A stretch of 64,000 bases of DNA from Chrysoporthe austroafricana (GCA_001051155.2 JYIP02000007.1:2482342-2546341), one strand, 5' to 3'. Numbered from the stretch's first letter, positions 12,833 to 25,455 are shown. Numbers and translations are program-made. Notes: a model not told the origin generated them from the letters alone.

Positions 12833-15516
12833 AATGCGGGAGGGAGAGAGCTGGACCGCCGTGCCTGGCGGGTTGGTGGGGTGTTTGTTGGGGATCGTGA
12901 GGGCGCCTCTATCATTTTTTTTTTTTTTTTCCCTTTCTTCGCCGGCCCTTGCTCACCCTAACCCTGCGATGCGACCCTAACCCCTGTACCCACCCTCGGC
13001 GGCATCTGTGAACCTTATGTGTGTTGATGGCCAGCATAGAGGCGCCGTGCAGCCAACAACTCCAATACAGAGTCGAACACCGCCGTCGTTACGAGCTGGG
13101 GCCTTCCGCGATGATCCTATCACTCTCTGCCCGCTCCCAGCCCGGCAGGGACGCGCCAGACCCGCGCCCCCACCACCCATCCACCCCGCCGCGGCGCAGC
13201 TCGAAACACCAAAACCCCTCCGTCGCCATGCTTCCCGCCCCCGTCTCAACCCACTCACTGCCCCGATCTGCCTAGACCCCGTATGGATCGCCAGCCGCCC
13301 GCGGAGCACGACGGCTGCTCCAGTCGCGCGAGGAGCTGGGGCTGCCGCACACGGCCCGTCCTGACAGACACCAACATGGTGGACCTCATGCGAGAAGGAT
13401 TGCTGACATCGTGCGTGACGGGATGCGCGGGTCTCGCACCTACTCAATCATCCGGCTGCAGCCTAGGCCGCTGAGATGCCGGCGAGGACGGTGTGCCTCT
13501 CGGCGGAAAGATCATCAGGTACCTTCACGATGGCCACACCTTCGTAGAGAAGTACAGAGGGTCCAGACCACCAGCAGAATGGCTTTTCATCGCAAAGTGT
13601 AAGCCGAGGTCGTAATGACATGGAGCCCACGGCAGGCTTCCCGTCCCGATCCCAGGCGCCGCCGCCTGAGAAATCCGTCTCCCTGCTCAAGCGCCAGGTC
13701 TGCGGCCGGGCGAAGATAGGCGCTGGGCGGGCCGGGACGAAACTGTTCCTGTCGGGCCATCCGCTACCTGATGTTATGGCGTGTGGACTAGTGGGTGTGG
13801 TGTCGTGACTGTCTATGTACATACAGTACAAGGCAGTAGAGATCTTTGGGCCCAATTGGGAGGGGGGTCCGGCGCGGGTCTACGAGCAAAGGCCCCCAAA
13901 CCTGCAGCCACAGGTCGTCGGCTCTCGGGCGAGCGCCGTCGATGGCTGCTTGTATCGCCGCCAGCGTCTTGGCGACCCAGATCGCCGGAAAGCTTGGCAC
14001 CGACGAGCCTCATCAGGCCCCACGCCGGGCAAGACAGGTGTCCGGTGCTTGCTCCCGGGGAGCGCGTCCAGGGTCAATGATCCCTCCACGACGGACGAGG
14101 GGCTTCCGCGTCCCACCGCAGCTGTGAAGCCCGGGGGCGCACGCAGGCAGGGGAGGCAGCGGGCGGGGGGATGAGCCTGTACGTTGCGCGAGCCGCCCTC
14201 GAGAGGGCCTGGGCGCAGCGAAGATGTGTACGTCTATCTACCTGTGCATGTCTAGGGCGGCGATCGTCTCGAGCCGAGGCGTGTTGCCGCACGCGGCCGA
14301 TCCTCGAACTAAGCTCTCGCCGAATCCGTGCTGTCCCTGGTCGATCACTCAACACTACTAGGAGTGCCAGGCCGGGGGCTGGGGCCTTCAGCTTCCATTT
14401 CGGTGCAGGCGCCGATGAGGAGTGGTGGGATTTTTGGGGGGGGGGGGCACCTCGCAGCATGGCCCGCCGACTGCCCGCCTTCCAGCCCTGGAGGCGGTGC
14501 TGCAGAGACGCGCAAGCAGGACGGCAGACCCTGCTATCGCCAATGGCTCTGCCCCGTGTGGCTGTGGATCGTGCCGACACGAGCGGAACGTGGACCGCCG
14601 GGCGCAGCGTCCTGATCGTCCTCGGTGCCGTGGCGTCTGGGGCATCTCGTGTCGTGCTGCGTCCTGGCTGGTATCGACGGGGGAGCCCTCGTGGCCCGAG
14701 GCCTGATCCAGGAGGGGGGAAGGCTGTTGACGTGGGTGGTCGCGAGAGGCACTGCGTGGGCGTGCTCGATAGTTAAATTGATGCTTGCGCAACCCGCCGC
14801 AGCGCGCGTGTGTCGGGGGCCCGCTGGCCGGCTGGCCCACTGGCCCCACTGAGCCCGCCCCCCTGCCTGCCGGGCGGCCAGGCTGCTGCTGTTGCTATCC
14901 TGGGCACTGAGTAGTACCCAGCAGGCTGCTGCTAGCCACTAGGCCTGCCGCCCGCGCTGGAGCTGCGCAAGCTCTCCTTTTCTGGCGACGCTTGCGCCTG
15001 GCTCCCGTCCTGTCTCGTCTCGCCTCGCCCCGAGACCAGATGCTCCTCCATCTCCTCCACGCCTGGACCACTCGATATCTCAACCTCTTTTCTTTCCTTC
15101 TTCCTTCTCTGTCCTTCTCCTTTCCTTTTCCTTGCCACCCTCCTCCCCTCTCTAGGTGACCACGTCTGGGTTATCCGTCCAATCCGTCCTGCCGCTGCTG
15201 CGAACGACCACCGACGAGACCATCCCACATCCTCCTCACGCACCCTGCCGACGTCCGCGTCGCCGCATACGAAGGAAAGAAGAAGAAGAAGAAGAAGGGG
15301 GGAAAAAGAAGAGTCGCGACCAGCCCTCCCCTCTCAGCTGGACAGGGCCCCTCGACGACCTCACCCCGACGCGCCACCGATCACCCAGACCACCGCTGCG
15401 CGCCACCGAGGCGGCCCATGCTCCCCCCTCCCCTCGACAGAGAGCTGCTGATCACCACCGCGCCCGCGCGGGCGACCCGGCTCCCGTGACGATTCCCACC
15501 ACCGCTCCAGCCCACC
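12833..15516. other. gene-poor spacer with one weak minus-strand frame
   Basis: It holds the IPI3 promoter at its left and the OCH1-type promoter and 5' leader at its right, the latter CT-rich from about 15060. The only protein-like segment is on the minus strand, 13463-13640 (SVLLYEGVAIVKVPDDLSAE), without a family match or clear gene structure. A G11 run lies at about 14439. Confidence 0.45.
12956..12984. promoter_or_regulatory. CCCTAA (telobox-like) pair upstream of IPI3
   Basis: CCCTAACCCT (12956-12965) and CCCTAACCCC (12975-12984) lie about 125-150 bp before the IPI3 ATG. TTAGGG/CCCTAA boxes are bound by Tbf1-like proteins in many fungal ribosomal and ribosome-biogenesis promoters. A T16 tract at 12915-12930 sits between them and the gene. 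Confidence 0.5.
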
Positions 15517-16727
15517 ATGCTCACCTTCAGGCGCGCCCTGGTCGCGGCGGCCCTCTTCATATCCGTCTTCTACATCCTCACGCGGTCACACAGCTCCCAG
15601 CCGCCCGCGATAATAGCCGGCCCCCCCGACACCGCGTCGGGCGCACCGCGGCACTCGACGACGGCAGCGGGCGCGGCGGGCGCGGGCGGCGAGGGCGGCG
15701 AGAGCGGCGAGAGCGGCAGCCCCGGGCCGCAGAAGCCGCTGCAGGACATGTCCAAGATGACGCTGGTCGAGAAGCTCGGGTACCAGCACCCCTACGACGT
15801 CGAGAGCAGGTTCCCGGCGTACGTCTGGCAGACGTGGAAGTACGGCCCCGCCGACGGCAGGTTCCGCTTCCGCGAGGAGGAGGCCACCTGGACGACCCTG
15901 CACCCGGGCTTCACGCACGAGGTCATTACCGACGACGTGGCCGACAGCCTCGTCCGGCTGTTCTACGCGGCCGTCCCCGAGGTCCTTGAGGCCTACAGCG
16001 CCCTGCCGCTGCCCGTCCTGCGCGCCGACTTCTTCCGCTACCTGATCCTGCTGGCCCGCGGCGGCGTCTATAGCGATATCGACACCTCCGCCCTCCGCCC
16101 GGCTGTCGAGTGGGTCCCCGAGAGCGTCCCGCGCGAGGCCGTCGGCCTGGTCGTCGGCATCGAGGCCGACCCCGACCGCCCCGACTGGCACGACTGGTAC
16201 AGTCGCCGCATCCAGTTCTGCCAGTGGACCATCCAGGCCAAGCCGGGCCACCCGGTCCTGCGCGCCGTCGTGGCCGCCATCACCGAGGAGGCGCTCCGCA
16301 AGAAGCGCGCCGGCCTGCTGGAGGGCTTCCAGGACAAGAACGTCATCGAGTTCACCGGCCCGGCCGTGTGGACCGACGTCATCTTCGAGTACTTCAACGA
16401 CGCGCGCTACTTCGACATGAGCACCAGCCGCGGCGCCATCGACTGGCACAACTTCACCGGCATGACGGCCCCCAGGAAGGTCGGCGACGTCATCGTGCTG
16501 CCCATCACGAGCTTCTCCCCCGGCGTCGGCCAGATGGGCGCCGGGGACTACGACGACCCTATGGCCTTTGTCCGGCACGGCTTCTCGGGTGCGTCTTCTT
16601 CTTTCCTTTCTCCCTGCCTCTCCCCCCCTCCCCTCCGGTCCCCTTCCGCCCACCGCTGGCTTGGCTAACGCGTCCCCCGTCACCAGGCACCTGGAAACCA
16701 CCAAAGGAGAGACACATCGGCGGGTAG
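15517..16727 (+). CDS. OCH1: OCH1-type initiation-specific alpha-1,6-mannosyltransferase (GT32), 370 aa
   Basis: Two exons, 15517-16588 and 16687-16727, with a 98-nt GT/AG intron; the tiny second exon gives the terminus GTWKPPKERHIGG, typical of the family. It is a type II Golgi protein. A short cytosolic tail (MLTFRR) and one membrane segment (about 7-22) are followed by a Gly/Ala/Ser-rich stem to about residue 75 and a lumenal GT32 domain. The nucleotide-sugar DXD motif is D187-I-D189 in GGVYSDIDTSAL; VWQTWK and LRADFFRYLIL are other family blocks. OCH1 adds the first outer-chain mannose to N-glycans. HOC1-like paralogues share these motifs, so the OCH1/HOC1 assignment is not absolute. The ATG is supported by the anchor directly after it. 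Confidence 0.88.
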
Positions 16728-17989
16728 AGACCCCCGCCGCCTCCTGTTTCCCGCCTTTCCCGTGTGTGTGCGCGCGTGCGCTTCTCTTCTGCGTCTTGTG
16801 TTCTGGAGCGCCGGTCTTTGGGTTCTACTGCATGCGAATGGAGTCGGGGGCGTTCAAAAAACAAGGAGGGGGCGGGCGATGTGTTGCCTGCTTCCGTGGT
16901 GTCATATATACATACACATTATCACGGCAGCGAGCCGGGGGCGGCGCGGGACACACACGCATGTCAAACTTCTCTTTATTTATTTCTGTTGTGTTTTTTT
17001 TATCTTTTCCTCATCGCATACCCAGTATTCTTCACGAGGAGCAGAGAGGGGCAAGGACTGAAATAGACGTCGCGATCACCTTGTATCGAGCGAGAACCTC
17101 CACGCCGCCCCCCCCCCCCGCCGGTGCTGACTGTCCACCCCATCGACCGGGGGCTGGCGGTGACGTCCCGAGGGTTCCCTGCTTCGCGTCTCCCCCGGCC
17201 CGGGCTACTGAAACGTTTTTAGCGGACCGCAGGCGCGTGGCTTGCCCGGACTGTCTGTCGGGGAGGGGACGGTGGGGCGGGGCCTGCTGGCGTTCCGGGC
17301 TAGCCACCCCTGGGCTGGGCACTAGCAGCCAAAGGTCTGGGGACGGGCGCAGGCTGTGTATGATAAGTATATCGGATGCGGGAAGGGGAGGGGGGTTGGG
17401 AGGTGTTGGAAGGGAAAGGGGGCGGAATCCATTTTTCTGCCGGGCAGTCCTAGCAGCTATCCATCATCCATCCCACTTGACGCCGGCGCGCTTGTCTAGC
17501 CCGCGGGGCACCCAATAGATACGCTTCCAGGGGCAGGGGGGATTCGTATATACTGTCTAGCTGTCCAGCGGCGTGACGCTCGGGTCCCAGCGGACGGCGG
17601 GCCTGCACCCTGTCGCCCACGGCCCGTCGACCTCCTCGGGGGCCGGGCCAGCCCGAGGAACAGACGTCCCGCGTTCTGCCTGGTGCGGGACAAGCGCGCC
17701 AGGTTTCTGCTGGGGACCTCACGTCCAGCGATCACCGCCCACAAAAGGGAGAAGCCCGTAGGTCCCGCTGGCCGCCGCGGAGGCGTTCAAGGCTCTCCCC
17801 CCACCCCCGTCCCGGGCGGGGGGCGGGGGGCGTACTCGGTAGGGAGATAGATGTAGCTCTTCTGCAGGCTCCACCTGGTGAGGACCTGGGCCTCCGGTAC
17901 GCCTCACTTGACCCTGTTTCCCGCAGTGCGAGCGGGGCACAGAAACTTCAAGTAGTATATTGCTGTTTTGGCGGCGGAGAAAAGTGCCT
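16728..17989. other. 3' flank and gene-free GC-rich spacer
   Basis: 3' untranslated sequence of the mannosyltransferase is expected first. After that I see only short ORFs without support, and a C-run at about 17108. Confidence 0.5.
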
Positions 17990-20930
17990 TCCAAAGTATA
18001 TTTGATACTGCCTTCATACTCGTTGTCTGCTATATTGTAGGTAATGGCACGATAGTGATTATAGCGTTCTTACCTTGCGAAGAGAGCGAATAGACGTCGT
18101 TATGATGTCGGTACGGCTAATGAAAGTGGCAAGAGGAGAATGCGTTTCTTGACGCATGCTTTAGTGGAATGAGGAAAAGGATAAGTCGGAATGCTTTCTG
18201 CTTTTGTCTATATTTGTCGTAATCCGGTTTGACTCGATGGTTTTATTTGTAGCAGAGATATAATTGCAAGAATATATACATAGATGGCTACAAATTTCGA
18301 GCACAAGCTTAGGTGGAAAAGGCACGATTGCAATCACATTAATATACTGACATTTTACAAGCAAAGACATTTGAAGTTCTCACTTGATTGCATTAAAGCT
18401 GCTATTGCAACCCTGTCAGTCCTTCCAAAAGAGAAACCAGCCAGCCTTTACGACGAAACCTTTCAGAACGCTCCCAGCCCAAGAAGACTTCCATGACTAG
18501 GCACAAGATCATAACGGCGAACCCAAATTCGACACAAGTATTACTAGCTGTAGTTATACTCTTTTCGATTCGATTATAATTTAATTCAGATTCAAATTTT
18601 CCACTTCTACTTCCAAAAGCTTATTACTTTTTCGATCGACAAAAAGGGGCATATAGCTCATAAGGGCACTCCGTAGCTCCTGACAATATTCAGACTATTG
18701 CGTTACAAGTAGCCCACTTTGACAATTCCGTGATAGCATCGGGTATTAACTTTTCGACCTATAAACATTACTATAGTAAGCATATGCCCAATCGAAATAA
18801 GATATGAAATCAGTATCTGCTAAATGCACAAAAGCCCTATCTCTAATTCCAATCAGGATTGAGTTCCGCCGCAAGTCGCAACGCTCATTATAGCCGGCGG
18901 TGCCTGTAAGTAGCATACGCTGAGCATTTGCTTTCAAAATGCTAACATTTTCAGGCGTTGTTTTTTTTTTTAACTACTGCCAATATTACTAGTAAGTCTG
19001 ACGCCTAGAATATGTATAGTGTATGCTAACAACCAAATCCCAAACCTTCCTAACGGTACGTCGGTTCTACCTAGGATTAATATTCTCGTATAAATATTCT
19101 AATCTATTCATACCAAGCATGTGCTTACGATGTGCAGCTGCGATATCGGTTTCGGTAGCGGCATGTTCTATAGCCGAGCTTTCGGCGATCAGCGGTAAGT
19201 CAATATGCGACCACCAGCCACCAACCCCGCCCGTACCAATGTGAGCATTGAGGAACGAACACGGGCGATTTACAGCTAAATACCCCGATGAGAGGGAGCT
19301 GGACGAATGTACCCGCTGGTATTATGAACACGCTCGGTTCGCGGCCGCGATAGATCCCGATGAGAGTGATCGCGAGGAGTGCGTCGGGTAGTACGATGAC
19401 CATGATCGGTATAGAACAGCAGTAGACTGTACGCAGATGGGACTTGAGGAGGACCCAGATCTCCCGGACCAGAAGGCACGACAGCTATCATGTTTACAGG
19501 CATTTTCAATCCTCACCGGACCATAATCGTGACCTTGTATACTTGCTAGCATTGTAAAACCTTTTCGATATTGGCTTGCTGGCATTGCCAAAACTTTCTC
19601 GATGTCATGACTATCCTGGCTTTGCCGATCTTTCATCATCGTCTATCTAAAACATTAAGATATAAACCGCCTCTATCCAACTCGCTATGCTGCAAAGCGC
19701 GTCTTTTTCTGATCAAGGGGATTATGAACTTCTTCATGCTCGGGAGGACTGAATAATGGTCCGAGGTCCCCAAGAGCAGCCCCTGTCTGCAGCATGGACC
19801 AAGGGGCTTGTGAATTGTGTGGTATGGGTGTGCGTAATGGAAAGGAACAGACCATAAAGGGCTGGCTGCTGCCTTGATACAGACGAAGGGCCCCCGAATA
19901 TTCTCGCCGACAGCCCCGCTGAGCGGCATGCTCTTTTTGTGCAGTGGGTCGAGAGAACCCAGTCGCGGCTTTGGACCGTCAATGCGGCCTTGTGAATTCT
20001 GTGCGGACACGAGACCACAACTAGCAGAGGATGAATAAAACTCGAAATATCTCGATGCTGATACAGATGGGGTATGCCAGGGTAGCCATCCGCAACCTTG
20101 ACGGCAACAGTGGAAACCCAACCAAGCGTCGTCGCGTCTAAGAAGACCTGCAATCAGTCCTTCTGACCTGGGACACAGGTAGCGTCCAGTGCGGCGGCGG
20201 CTTGCCGCCAATGGGCCGTCTGGAGCGTAGTGGTCTCAATACTGTTCGCTGCCAAACAATTGTCTCACAATTGTCTCGAAAATGCAAAGCAGGGATTGGT
20301 CGAATCCCAAGTACGGCAGTATTTACAGGTCGCCCATTTAATAAAATTTTACGTGGTTGGTGAAGAAGGTGGTGAAGAGGAAGGCGTACTATAGCGATTG
20401 CCTATTTAGGAAATCTCAGAATATTAGTGGGCTACGATGAGTGGCAGGCGCTGCAGGCAAGGGGATTCCACAAAGCGCCCTCGGGATATTGCCACACCTT
20501 CTGAGAATTGAAAATTCTACTGTATTTACATACAAATAACCTATGACAAGCTGTCAACCTTCAATCAACACTATCTTTGTTGCTATGGACAACGCTATCG
20601 GTATCTATTTTAGACAGGTAAGCTTTAATAACCCTATTGCTCGTTACGATCACATCTGTCGCCTCCGTAACCCTCTTCCGCTCCGTTGATTATTTGTTTG
20701 ATCATTTTCCCGGCTGACAGCTGAGTGAGCGGCGGACTAGAACATTGAGCTTGGGAATGGCTTCTGTTTAGGTATTCTTAGCATACGCAGACAGCATGTT
20801 ACGTCTTCACTGAGCTTGCTGTGTTAGTGGGGTTGTAAGTGAATGACCTAGCACGCGTTGACAGACTGACACTATAAGCGTAACCAAAGGCTGGGTTTGT
20901 CACCTGAGGTTGTTTGGCAGAGCGGTCGGT
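17990..20930. repeat. AT-rich gene-free island, probable decayed repeats
   Basis: Base composition drops sharply from the GC-rich flanks to AT-rich sequence with many TA steps and stop codons in all frames. This is the usual look of RIP-mutated transposon remnants in filamentous ascomycetes. One internal segment (19262-19527) repeats elsewhere in the window. A protein-like minus frame at 19734-20153 could not be identified. No transposase or reverse transcriptase motif survives. Confidence 0.5.
19262..19527 (+). repeat. dispersed coding repeat, copy A (RWYxxHARF motif)
   Basis: The plus-strand frame contains DECTRWYYEHARFAA and continues to QKARQLSCLQAF, with one in-frame TAG after EECVG. 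The same peptide core (DECTRWYDEHARFAA) is on the minus strand near 34600. The family is unknown to me; it looks like a fragment of a multicopy gene or transposon. Confidence 0.5.
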
Positions 20931-21045
20931 TAATCTGTCAGCTATATCTGTTCAGCGCTTGCCTGACCAGCCTCTGAACAACCTTCGGGGGGCTTCAGCT
21001 CGATTCCCCAGGGACAGCGGAATCGCAGGCAGCTTTTTTTTTCTG
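20909..21045 (+). ncRNA. possible tRNA-like / SINE-like element
   Basis: TGGCAGAGCGG at about 20921 resembles a Pol III A box and AGCTCGATTCC at about 20998 resembles a B box. A T9 tract follows at about 21033, and GGTTGTT...CAGAG can pair with CTCTG..ACAACC. It does not fold into a standard tRNA, so a tRNA-derived SINE or a chance match are both possible. Confidence 0.2.
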
Positions 21046-22879
21046 GAAGAATTTTATGCACTGAGCCGGTTCTCAGTGCTGGCTACTAATTTACTATGTT
21101 AGGTATTGCTGCGACCATACCTCTGCGCGAAGAATTCTAGCCCAGCATGGCGACCGCTAATACTGCTGGACCCAGCGGCAAGATGTACCAAGTGAGGTAG
21201 CCGCAGTCAACATGCGCAGGCTTGCACCCTTCGCCTCGTGGGAAACCCGGCCGTCTAGGTACCAAGGTAGCCTGGAAGAGGAGTCAAAACACGTTGATCG
21301 GCCAGGCGCTGGTCGCTGCATGGCTAAGATGCATATCACTTTGAGAACCTGCTGCGTCTTGGGCGTGCGGACGAAATCGATCATACAGTTATGCAACGAG
21401 ACGAAGTACGAGAAGACCGAAGCTGCCGTTGGATCCTCTCCGAGCCCAAGCTTTCTGCGAAACCATCCGCACCGCCCAACCACTCTATTACAGCTTAGCA
21501 TTGACGAGCTATTCGAATATGACAGCCGTTAAGTACTCCCGGAATCATCACGCCTCTTATCCTTGACCGGCTCCTTTTCTTGGCCGTCACTTTAGATTAT
21601 CTTGGCTGCAACCGTTGAATGGCGTTCTGTTGTTAGCGTCTCGGGCGGGTCTGTCATAAGTATCTAGGCTTCGAATTGCTCTTTAGATACTTACAAAGTT
21701 CTACGCATAGTTCGTCCCCCCTGATTCTGATCCATGCTAGAGTATCGGCCGACGAGCCGTGTTCTTCGAAGGGCCGTCGTGGTGGCGGCCATGGCCAGGG
21801 GACGCCCGCCCTGGGGCTACTACTGTGGAGTCCCGTCAGTGCGCTAGCCTGGGCACCTGCTGGGATGGTGGGCTGGGCGGCCAGTAGCAGTGCAACCCCC
21901 CGCCCGCCACCACTCACCACTGGGAAAACAGGGTCCCACCAGAGCTCCTGGTGGGGAGCCGTTCCCCCTTACACAACTCCCTCTGCTCAAGCTCGCTCAC
22001 GACGGCCACCGGTCGACAAGAGAGCAAAACGCCCCGAGCACGCTTCAGAGGCTGCTCGCTCTTCCATTCACCACCAACTCCTCTGCCCAGCCAGCTAGGC
22101 TGGGAAGCCTCGTTGGCACACGCGCTCCGTCATAGCCTCCCACCGTCCGGCTGCCAAAGCTATCCCGCCAAAAGTCCCGCGCGAAAACTCAAGGCGTCCG
22201 CGAGCCAACCCATCAGCAGTCCCATGTTGAGCTTCCTACATGGCCGTGGTGGTTTCTTCCCTCTAGCACGTTATGGCAGCACCTAGTGTTGCTGGGGCCG
22301 TCGTGGGCTGGTGGTGTTGGTCCCTGGCGCGTGCCTGGGGATAGGCTCATGTGGAGGGCAGCTTCGACCCCCTACTATGGCACGCCTAGGGAATTGTTCC
22401 GTCAATAGAAACGGCGGGATGAGGTCTTCCCCAGGCCCGACCCTGGCGGCCCATACTTAGCCGCATTCCGCAGACCCAATCACCCCCCCTGGGTGGGCGC
22501 CAGCCCGGTGGAGTCCCCCAGATCCCCACGCGGAGAAATCTGGGGTTGAGGGTGCGGAGGCGGCCATGGCGACGTCTCGAGCTCTCGACCCGGCCCAGGC
22601 ACGCCAGGGGGGACCTTTCCCAACCTCGATCCGGCCGGTGACGCTGCCTCGGGCAGACAGCGGCGACGAGCGCCTTATCCTGCTGGCCCGCCCGGGGCCC
22701 TGCCGATGCCAGTCGGCCCGCGGCCTTCTCGTTCGTGGATTTTCGGATGGCCTCTTCCGTTGGTACCTGCGCAGGGAGGGGTGTGGGTCGACATGGGCGG
22801 GATCTGGGGACATGATGAGGTGACAGTGTGGCCGCCACCGCCCCGCGGTCCCAGGAACGCGGTCGACGACGCGCGAGGA
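21046..22879. other. gene-free spacer before the pectinesterase
   Basis: The transition from the AT-rich island to GC-rich sequence lies near 21.7 kb. Only short unsupported ORFs are present. The right end is the pectinesterase promoter. Confidence 0.5.
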
Positions 22880-22886
22880 TATATAA
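22880..22886 (+). promoter_or_regulatory. TATA box of the pectinesterase gene
   Basis: TATATAA lies about 150 bp before the chosen ATG at 23035, with a GC-rich leader between. This also argues against the longer in-frame start at 22828, which lies upstream of the box. Confidence 0.6.
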
Positions 22887-23034
22887 CCCGGCCGCTCGCC
22901 CTCCCAGCCCGCCCTCGCTGTGGATCCGGACGACGTGTGCCCAGGACCCTGCAAGCTGCTGCTCCTCCTCCTGCTCCTCCTTGTCCTCCTCCTCCGCCGC
23001 CCTCGACATACCCACCGGAACCCGGCCCCTCGCG

Positions 23035-24376
23035 ATGTTCGGCGCGCTGCCGAGAGCCCTCGCGGCGGCAGCCGTCCTGTCCCTGGGCCTCACGGCCTCG
23101 GTTCTGGCAGACAGCAACACCGCCGCGCCCCACCCGGCGACGACCTTTGCCGAGTGCCAGAGCTACACGCCCGACCCCCTGCAGGGCTGCCCCGACGGCA
23201 CCATCTACGTCGCCCTCAACGACACCCGCGCGCAGTTCCGCTCCATCCAGTCCGCCATCCTCTCGATCCCCAACAACTCGGCCCCCTACTACATCCTCAT
23301 CGGCGCCGGCAACTACACCGAGCAGCTCAACGTGACGCGCTCGGGGCCCCTCTACCTGCTGGGCCAGTCCGAGCTGCCCGCCCGGCGCAGGACCTACGCC
23401 GCCGGCGTCAGCTACAACCGCACCGCCCAGAACGACGTGCAGGTCTGGTGGAACAGCGCCAACGTCGGTGGCGACCTGTTCTCCGACAATGTCTACACCG
23501 GCGTCCTGACCATCGGCCCGACGCTCGATGCCACCCTGACCGGGTCCGGGACCACGGGCTTCGCCGTGCCCGACGGCACCCCGTTTGGCACGAGGGACTT
23601 CAGGGCGTACAACATCGACTTCAGGAACGAGTATGCGCCGTACAGCGACGGCCCGGCGCACGCCATGGGCGTGTCGCGGGCCAACGCCGGGTTCTACTCA
23701 TGCGGGTTCTACAGCTGGCAGGACACGGTAGGTTCTCCCCGCCCCCTTTCTTTTTTTTCGCCCCGGCTCCTGGGCGGTCCATCCCACAGACGGGCTGACG
23801 CGCCGGCTCCAGATCTACGTCGGCAAGCTGGGCAACGCCTACTTCTACGATGTCGTGGTAGCCGGCGAGACGGACTTCCTGTACGGCTTCGGGACGCTGT
23901 ACATCACCAAGTCGACGCTCTCGCTCCGGCACTGCGGCGGCGGCATCACGGCCTGGAAGGGAACGAACACCACGTTCACCAACAAGTACGGCGTCTACAT
24001 CGACGCCACCCAGGTCATCGCCAACAACTGGACCACCAAGGCCGGGATCGAGGGCGAGTGTGCCCTCGGGCGGCCGTGGAACGACGCCCACAGGTCCATC
24101 TACATGAACAGCTACCTCGACACCTCGATCCTGCCCGCCGGCTACATCGAGTGGCAGCCCACCCTGCCGAGGGTGGACAACTACACCTTCATGGCCACGT
24201 GGGACGACTACGGCCCCGGGTACAACCTCTCGGCGGAGGAGGCGAGCAACATCACCATCGTGCTGAACGACACCGCCGTGAGGCCCTACCGGTGGCCGGT
24301 GGACGTGTTTCTGCAGAGCAACGGGAGCACTGGGAATACCTGGTGGGTGGACCAGAGCGTGTTAGTTCCTTTCTGA
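23035..24376 (+). CDS. secreted pectin methylesterase (CE8), 418 aa
   Basis: Two exons, 23035-23727 and 23813-24376, with an 85-nt GT/AG intron directly after the first catalytic motif. The start at 23035 gives a clear signal peptide (MFGALPRALAAAAVLSLGL, cleavage near residue 25). The CE8 beta-helix motifs are intact: QDT with Asp230, DFLYG with Asp252 and LGRPW with Arg318, the nucleophile, acid/base and substrate-binding arginine of the family. SDGPAHAM is another conserved block. The enzyme de-esterifies plant pectin outside the cell and releases methanol. Many N-glycosylation sequons are present. An in-frame ATG at 22828 would add 69 low-complexity residues before the signal peptide and was rejected. 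Confidence 0.92.
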
Positions 24377-24544
24377 TCCAGCGATTATTACTGAAATAGA
24401 CTTTTTGCCCCCCACCCCCAACCCTTCCGTCTGTGGGATGAAATCCCGTTCGTATGAAAAACATCCCGCTCGCTGGTGTGACCCCAAACGGCGCAAATCG
24501 TCCGCCCGTCCTTCCTAGTCGCCCAACGGAGCTTACTCGCCACT
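24377..24544. other. convergent 3' gap
   Basis: 168 bases separate the stops of the pectinesterase (plus) and the methyltransferase (minus). Both 3' ends and polyadenylation signals must lie in or overlap this gap. Confidence 0.5.
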
Positions 24545-25414
24545 TCATCGCCGCTTGCGCGACGAGCTCTCACCGCTGCCGTCAGCACCATCATAGATGC
24601 GCTTCATGATGGCCCTGCCCTTGCCCTTGCCCTCGTACGCCTCGTCATCCTCGCCACCCTGGCCACGCGCAGAGCCGCCAGCACCACTGGAGCTACCGCC
24701 ACCGCCAACAGCCGCCTCCCGCGCCTCCTTCGCCCGCCCAGCCGCCTCCACGGCGCCCTGGATACTCATCTCCATCGCAAGAGCCACGGCCTGGGCCTCG
24801 TCCGTCTCCGTCTGGTAGGCGCTCGCGTCGAAGAGCCCTTGTGCGCCGGCTCGGCTGTGAGTAAGGGGAGACATGCGCTCGGGCAGGGTGTTCGGCGGAC
24901 TGAGCATCTCGCGGTCGCCATCGCCATCCGAGGCGCGTCGCTGCTGCTGCTGCTGCTGCTGATGATCACCAGCGCCCGGGGGGCTGGGGTGCCGGGTGCT
25001 AGGGCCGGCCTCGGGCTCGTCCGAGTCGTCCTCGATGACGGTCGCGAGCCGCTGGGAGCCGGTGACCACGACGCTGCTTCCTCCGCTGCTGCGGCGGCCG
25101 TCGTCGTCGCTGTCGCTGAGGGTGCTGTACGCCGGGTTCTGGCTCTGCCAGATTGCCCACCGGAGCTGCTCCTCGTCCGTCATGTACTCCGTGGGCGGAG
25201 GAGGCAGGTAGGGCCGCGCCGAAGACAGGAAGGGGGACAGTCCAGGGTGGGACGGGTCGCTGCCTGTGGCCGCCTGCTCGCTCGCATACTGCGCCGCCGC
25301 GAGTGCCTCCTCCTCAGTGAGACCAGAGTTGAGATCCGCGAAGCCGCTCAGGTGGGCAGGACGAGGCGGGGGGCTGCTCCCATCATAACCACTAGCACTG
25401 TCGTCGCCAGGGTA

Positions 25415-25455
<41 letters not shown>

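Noticed and set aside
12956..12984. Interstitial telomere
   Set aside because: Only two short CCCTAA groups, not an array; the promoter position next to IPI3 is a better explanation.
15586..16704. 372-codon minus ORF opposite the mannosyltransferase
   Set aside because: Antisense shadow without motifs; the plus strand has the GT32 signature and anchor.
22828..23034. Upstream in-frame start for the pectinesterase
   Set aside because: It lies before the TATA box and would bury the signal peptide behind low-complexity residues.
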